Positions 60,208 through 64,000 of a DNA stretch of 64,000 nucleotides are shown piece by piece. The translations under genes were made by a program, and so were the position numbers. The notes beneath the pieces were generated by a model, which was not told the DNA's origin, ran no database searches, and worked only from the letters and a program-made list of their open reading frames with translations. Source of the stretch: Bacteroides ovatus (GTDB lineage Bacteria > Bacteroidota > Bacteroidia > Bacteroidales > Bacteroidaceae); contig JAUUNK010000001.1 of assembly GCA_030844565.1 (NCBI GenBank), forward strand, positions 98,044 to 162,043, in the 5' to 3' direction. Numbering within the stretch: the stretch's first letter is position 1; every line of letters begins with the position of its first letter.

Positions 60208-62862
60208 TCAACGCACCAGTTTCAGTTCCAGCGTGTGTCGACCTGCTTCGAGCTCTACGCATCGTTTCCCCTCCACATTGTCGGGCGCATAGAATGTGGC
60301 GCTGCTGTTGGCGGGGATGGTTACCATGTAGACGATGCGATTCTTCTTGCGTTCCCACTGCGAGCGGATTTCTCCATAAGGCGACGTGTGGCGGGCTTCG
60401 AAGCTGTCCAGTCCGCCGGGGAAGTTGGGCCGAAGGAGAATATGCTTGAAACCCGGCTGTTCGGGGTCGGGAAAGATTCCTCCCAATCCTTTATAGAACC
60501 ATCCGCCGATTTCGCCAAACATCATGTGGTTGTCGGAGATGTCGCGGGTGGCATTGAGGTCCCAGTTCTCGAGCAAGGTGGTAGCCCCGTTGGCAATCCA
60601 GCAGCCCCAGGAAGGGTAGGTGTCTTGGGCGGCAAGCTTGTAGGCAGTGTCCGCTTCGCCGTTTTCGCTCAGTGCGTTCAGGATGGCTTTGGCCCCCAAC
60701 ACGCCTACGTCGAGATGGAAACCGGCTGCTTCCACTTGCTTTGCCAGGTTGCGCGCCACTTTGCGTTTGAGGTCCTCGGGAACGATGCCCCATTGCAGCG
60801 GCACACTTTGCTCCGTCTGCACGCCACTGCCATATACGCCTGTCTCTCTGTTGAGGAACTTGGCGTTGATGGCGTTCTTTATCTTCTCGGCGAGAGCGGA
60901 ATAATAGTCGTAATCCTGAGGCTTGTTAAATAGCTTGGCTGCATGGGCGAGAATCCTTGTATCCACATAGAAGTAGACGGAAGAGGTGAGCTCTTTCGAA
61001 GAGTGGGACTTCACGGGAACCCAGTCGCCTCTGCCCCATGAGGTCAATCCGGTGGGGCTGGTGCGGTCCACGTAGTCTACATAGCGCTTGATGTTTTCGT
61101 AGCAGTCGGCGAGGAGTTTGCTGTCGCCGTAGAACATATAAATATTCCAGGGGATGATGGCGATGGTGCTTGTCCAGTCGAGCCCGTTGTCCGTGCCGTA
61201 GCCCCATCCGCCTGTGGGGATGATGTCGGGGAGGACGCCGTTGGGCTGTTGCTCGTCCCGGTGGTCGGCAAGCCATTTCTCGTAAACGGTGATACCGTCG
61301 TAGTTGTAGAGCGCAGTCTCAATGGCGAAGTGTCCGTCGCCGGTCCAGCCGTTTTTCTCCCGTTGCGGGCAGTCGGTGGGATACCCCATCAGGTTGGAGA
61401 GATAGGCATTATTGGTTGCCCACCACAAGCGGTCGATAAGCGGGTTGGAGGTGTGGATTTCTCCTTTCGGCGCCACATCGCTATGTACGAAACAGGCGGT
61501 CAGGCTGTTCCCGTCGAGGGCGAGAGGTTTGTTGCTTGTCACTTCCACATACCGGAAACCTTTGTAGTTGAATCTTGCCATAAATTCGTCTTCCCCCTTT
61601 CCGCTGAGAATAAGAATATCTGTCTGGAAGGGGTCCGATTTGTCCACCGGGCGGTGGTAAACGTCGATATTGGAGGTGTTCACCCTTCCGTTGCCGTAGA
61701 GGCGCTCGCCATGTTTCATCCTCACCACGGTTCCCTCTTCGCCCGATACTTTGATGCGGGTTACTCCCGCCATGTTTCTGGCAAAGTCGAATACGTAGGT
61801 CGTGTCGTCCAGCCGCTTCCAAGTCTTCACAGGGATGGTTTCCACTGCACGGATGGGCTGCACTTGCTGGGACACCACGTTTTGAGAAGGGACAGCCCGG
61901 TAGCTGGCCCCCCTCCACTTGGTATCGTCAAAGTCCACGGTGTTCCAGCCCTTCTGCTCACGGCGGGCGTCGTAATGTTCGGCAGTATATATGCTATTGA
62001 ATATGAGTGCGCCCGATGAGGTTTTCCAATCTCTTTCGGTGGGAATCACTTCTTGAGAACCGTCTTCGTAGGTGATGCGCAGGTCCATGCAGAAGGCGGG
62101 ACGGTTGCGCCACGGTGCGCGGTGGAAATCCCACACTGCCATTGACTGATGATTGTACCAGCCATTGCCCAGCAACACGCCTATTGCATTTCGCCCCCGC
62201 CTGAGTTGGGGGGTGACGTCGTAAGTGACATAGAAGTTTCGCCTGTCAAAACGGGTATACAGCGGGTCGAGACAATGGTTGCCGATTTTCTCTCCGTTGA
62301 TATACAGCTCATACAGACCTGCCACGGCAATGTAGGCTCGTGCCGACTTGACCTTCTTTTTCGCATCAAACACTTTGCGGAAATAGGGGGCGGGCTTATA
62401 ATGAATGTCGTGGTTGTCGCCAATCCACGCGCCTTGCCAGTTCTGCATTCCCATCATTCCTGTCTCGAAGCTATTGACATCGGAGGAAGACTTCGCTCCA
62501 TCCTTGTCCCAGACATTGACTTTCCAATAGTATCTGGTGAACGGGCGGAGTGCCTGGCCGGCATAAGTGACGGGGATGCGGTCGGCATTCTCTTTGCCTG
62601 AATCCCACACCTTGCCTTCGTCACGCACCACTTCGAGAGAGTCTGTGCCCACCACCACGCGGTAAGCAGCCTGGCGCGCCCCCTGGCGGGAGTCTTCCAA
62701 CATCCACGTCAGCCGGGGAGCGGGATTATCCACTCCCAGAGGATTTACCAAATAATCACATGCGAGACGCACAGGTCTGCAACTTCTACTCTCCGGCTCT
62801 TGAGAACACATCGTTTGTGCCACGCACAGCAACACTCCCGCCAACAATGTCAATCGTTTCAT
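60208..62862 (-). CDS. GH78 alpha-L-rhamnosidase
   Basis: An 884-residue exported enzyme (signal LLAGVLLCVAQTMCS). In order: an N-terminal FnIII-like domain (CDYLVNPLGVDNPAPRLTW), carbohydrate-binding-like beta domains (SARAYIAVAGLYELYINGEKIG), the (alpha/alpha)6 catalytic barrel with DCPQREKNGWTGDGHFA carrying the catalytic glutamate region, and a C-terminal beta-sandwich. It removes terminal alpha-L-rhamnose from plant or bacterial glycans. It is not in a PUL: the neighbours are the S24 repressor (convergent, 19 bp) and cysteine synthase. Confidence 0.93.
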   Translation of the reverse strand: MKRLTLLAGVLLCVAQTMCSQEPESRSCRPVRLACDYLVNPLGVDNPAPRLTWMLEDSRQGARQAAYRVVVGTDSLEVVRDEGKVWDSGKENADRIPVTYAGQALRPFTRYYWKVNVWDKDGAKSSSDVNSFETGMMGMQNWQGAWIGDNHDIHYKPAPYFRKVFDAKKKVKSARAYIAVAGLYELYINGEKIGNHCLDPLYTRFDRRNFYVTYDVTPQLRRGRNAIGVLLGNGWYNHQSMAVWDFHRAPWRNRPAFCMDLRITYEDGSQEVIPTERDWKTSSGALIFNSIYTAEHYDARREQKGWNTVDFDDTKWRGASYRAVPSQNVVSQQVQPIRAVETIPVKTWKRLDDTTYVFDFARNMAGVTRIKVSGEEGTVVRMKHGERLYGNGRVNTSNIDVYHRPVDKSDPFQTDILILSGKGEDEFMARFNYKGFRYVEVTSNKPLALDGNSLTACFVHSDVAPKGEIHTSNPLIDRLWWATNNAYLSNLMGYPTDCPQREKNGWTGDGHFAIETALYNYDGITVYEKWLADHRDEQQPNGVLPDIIPTGGWGYGTDNGLDWTSTIAIIPWNIYMFYGDSKLLADCYENIKRYVDYVDRTSPTGLTSWGRGDWVPVKSHSSKELTSSVYFYVDTRILAHAAKLFNKPQDYDYYSALAEKIKNAINAKFLNRETGVYGSGVQTEQSVPLQWGIVPEDLKRKVARNLAKQVEAAGFHLDVGVLGAKAILNALSENGEADTAYKLAAQDTYPSWGCWIANGATTLLENWDLNATRDISDNHMMFGEIGGWFYKGLGGIFPDPEQPGFKHILLRPNFPGGLDSFEARHTSPYGEIRSQWERKKNRIVYMVTIPANSSATFYAPDNVEGKRCVELEAGRHTLELKLVR

Positions 62863-62939
62863 TTTATATGTAAAATTAGCTTTCTTTTTTCTGCGCGCTA
62901 ATTTACAAAAAATATTAATCCCACCACCCCGCTTGCTCC

Positions 62940-63887
62940 TTATAAAGGATATTCGTCAAAAGCATACAAGATGGTAGACAAGTAGCGTTCGCCTGTATCG
63001 GGCAACAGGGCAACAATCAATTTGCCTTCATTCTCCGGCAGCTTTGCCAGCTCGGTGGCGGCATATACGGCGGCGCCGGAAGAGATGCCCACCAACAAGC
63101 CTTCTTTCTTAGCCAGTTCGCGGCTGGTGCGGATGGCATCATCGTTCTCTACGAGCATAATCTCGTCCACCACAGAAGCATTGTAGGTTTTGGGCACGAA
63201 GCCTGCGCCAATGCCCTGAATCTTATGCGGTCCCGGCTTTCCTCCGGACAAGACGGGAGAATCGGCAGGTTCCACGGCAACCACTTTTACGCTGGGTTTA
63301 TGCTTCTTCAGCGCTTCGCCTACGCCGCTGACGGTTCCGCCCGTGCCCACGCCTGCTACGAATATATCGACTTTTCCTTCGGTGTCGCGCCACACTTCGG
63401 AACCGGTAGTGCGCAGGTGCATAGCAGGGTTGGCGGGGTTTTCGAACTGCTGGAGGATGACCGAGCCGGGAGTGGCGGCTTTCAATTCTTCGGCTTTGGC
63501 TATTGCGCCCTTCATTCCGTCGGCGCCGGGGGTGAGTACCAGTTGTGCTCCCAGGGCTTTGAGAAGGTTTCTTCTTTCCATGCTCATGGTGTCGGGCATG
63601 GTGAGAATTAGTTTATAGCCTTTAGCGGCGGCTACGAAGGCAAGTCCTACTCCGGTGTTTCCGCTGGTGGGCTCGATAAGGGTAGCGCCCGGTTGCAAAA
63701 TGCCTTTTGCTTCGGCATCTTCAACCATGGCGAGTGCTATGCGGTCTTTCACACTGCCGGCGGGGTTAAAATACTCTAGCTTCACTACCAGGCGGGCTTT
63801 CAGTTTCATGCTCTTGTTGTAGTTGCTGAGTTCCAATAAAGGGGTATTACCTACCAGGTCTGTCAATCTCTTTGCAATCTTTTCCAT
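62940..63887 (-). CDS. cysK: Cysteine synthase A (O-acetylserine sulfhydrylase)
   Basis: A 315-residue PLP enzyme that makes cysteine from O-acetylserine and sulfide. Lys47 in NPAGSVKDRIA is the PLP lysine; TSGNTGVGLAF binds the substrate and GVGTGGTVSGVGEAL the cofactor phosphate. Length is normal. It is 77 bp upstream of the rhamnosidase in the same direction, but a functional link is not expected. Confidence 0.95.
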   Translation of the reverse strand: MEKIAKRLTDLVGNTPLLELSNYNKSMKLKARLVVKLEYFNPAGSVKDRIALAMVEDAEAKGILQPGATLIEPTSGNTGVGLAFVAAAKGYKLILTMPDTMSMERRNLLKALGAQLVLTPGADGMKGAIAKAEELKAATPGSVILQQFENPANPAMHLRTTGSEVWRDTEGKVDIFVAGVGTGGTVSGVGEALKKHKPSVKVVAVEPADSPVLSGGKPGPHKIQGIGAGFVPKTYNASVVDEIMLVENDDAIRTSRELAKKEGLLVGISSGAAVYAATELAKLPENEGKLIVALLPDTGERYLSTILYAFDEYPL

Positions 63888-63948
63888 ATCTATTTGTTTT
63901 TAAGTTTCTTCCAGAAGTGGGTGCTATCTTTGATTCTCTCTCGATAAG

Positions 63949-63981
63949 GGAGGGTTAGGGGGTTGGTGCATTCATCCAACC
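63949..63981. repeat. GC-rich inverted repeat upstream of cysK
   Basis: GGTTGG (63961-63966) and CCAACC (63976-63981) form a short hairpin. The 12 bases GGAGGGTTAGGG (63949-63960) recur exactly at 58051-58062 inside the DUF4373 linker, so this may belong to a dispersed repeat family. The feature may continue beyond the window. Confidence 0.4.
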
Positions 63982-64000
63982 ACCTCCCCCTGCGGGGACT

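Noticed and set aside
63925..63932. TATCTTTG on the plus strand near the window end
   Set aside because: It fits the -7 consensus, but no plus-strand gene is visible downstream within the window.
1..64000. Search for tRNA, rRNA, insertion sequences and integrases
   Set aside because: None was recognised by eye; a covariance-model search would be needed to exclude a tRNA in the intergenic regions.

Overview
The window is a stretch of a Bacteroides-type chromosome (Bacteroidales, gut). The evidence is several SusC/SusD pairs with surface lipoproteins, a hybrid two-component regulator, many glycoside hydrolases, NVEAL and 6-bladed-propeller (BF3164-type) genes, and repeated matches to the Bacteroides -7 promoter element TAnnTTTG. 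It holds no rRNA, no tRNA that I can see, and no CRISPR array.

Layout. 1-4.2 kb: the 3' part of an AlbA/ATPase-type regulator, RNase R, and a NimA-like flavin-binding protein. 4.2-18.8 kb: a polysaccharide utilisation locus (PUL 1) with a transmembrane winged-helix regulator, a metallophosphoesterase/GH71-99-like fusion, a GH99-like lipoprotein, SusD and SusC, and divergently a GH92 alpha-mannosidase and an alkaline phosphatase. Two phosphatases with mannan-type enzymes suggest a phosphorylated mannose-containing glycan. 18.8-19.9 kb: a strong hairpin terminator and the fossil of another SusC/SusD pair. 19.9-35.9 kb: PUL 2, a hybrid two-component regulator facing SusC, SusD, a small lipoprotein, a GH5 with an inserted carbohydrate-binding-like domain and two GH3 enzymes. 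36-48.4 kb: PUL 3 on the minus strand, regulator-SusC-SusD-GH30-surface glycan-binding protein-GH3, the layout of the B. thetaiotaomicron beta-1,6-glucan (pustulan) locus. The last genes of PUL 2 and PUL 3 converge.

48.5-56.8 kb: a transglutaminase-like lipoprotein, a small beta-flower lipoprotein, an extra signal peptidase I, then a visibly AT-rich cluster with a membrane winged-helix regulator, a cysteine-rich NVEAL peptide, a propeller lipoprotein and a thioredoxin-like lipoprotein. Decayed second copies of the NVEAL, propeller and regulator genes lie around it, so the module was once duplicated. 57-60.2 kb: an HU-like protein, a DUF4373 gene split by a frameshift in an A-rich tract, a small zinc-finger protein and an S24/CI-like repressor. 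60.2-64 kb: a GH78 alpha-L-rhamnosidase and cysteine synthase.

The main unexplained structure is a family of exactly 22-bp-phased repeats (core AGGTATTAAC) at four places. Two copies, 97 bp with three differences and inverted to each other, sit inside PUL 2 and PUL 3, each between a surface-lipoprotein gene and the first following hydrolase gene and in the same orientation relative to transcription.
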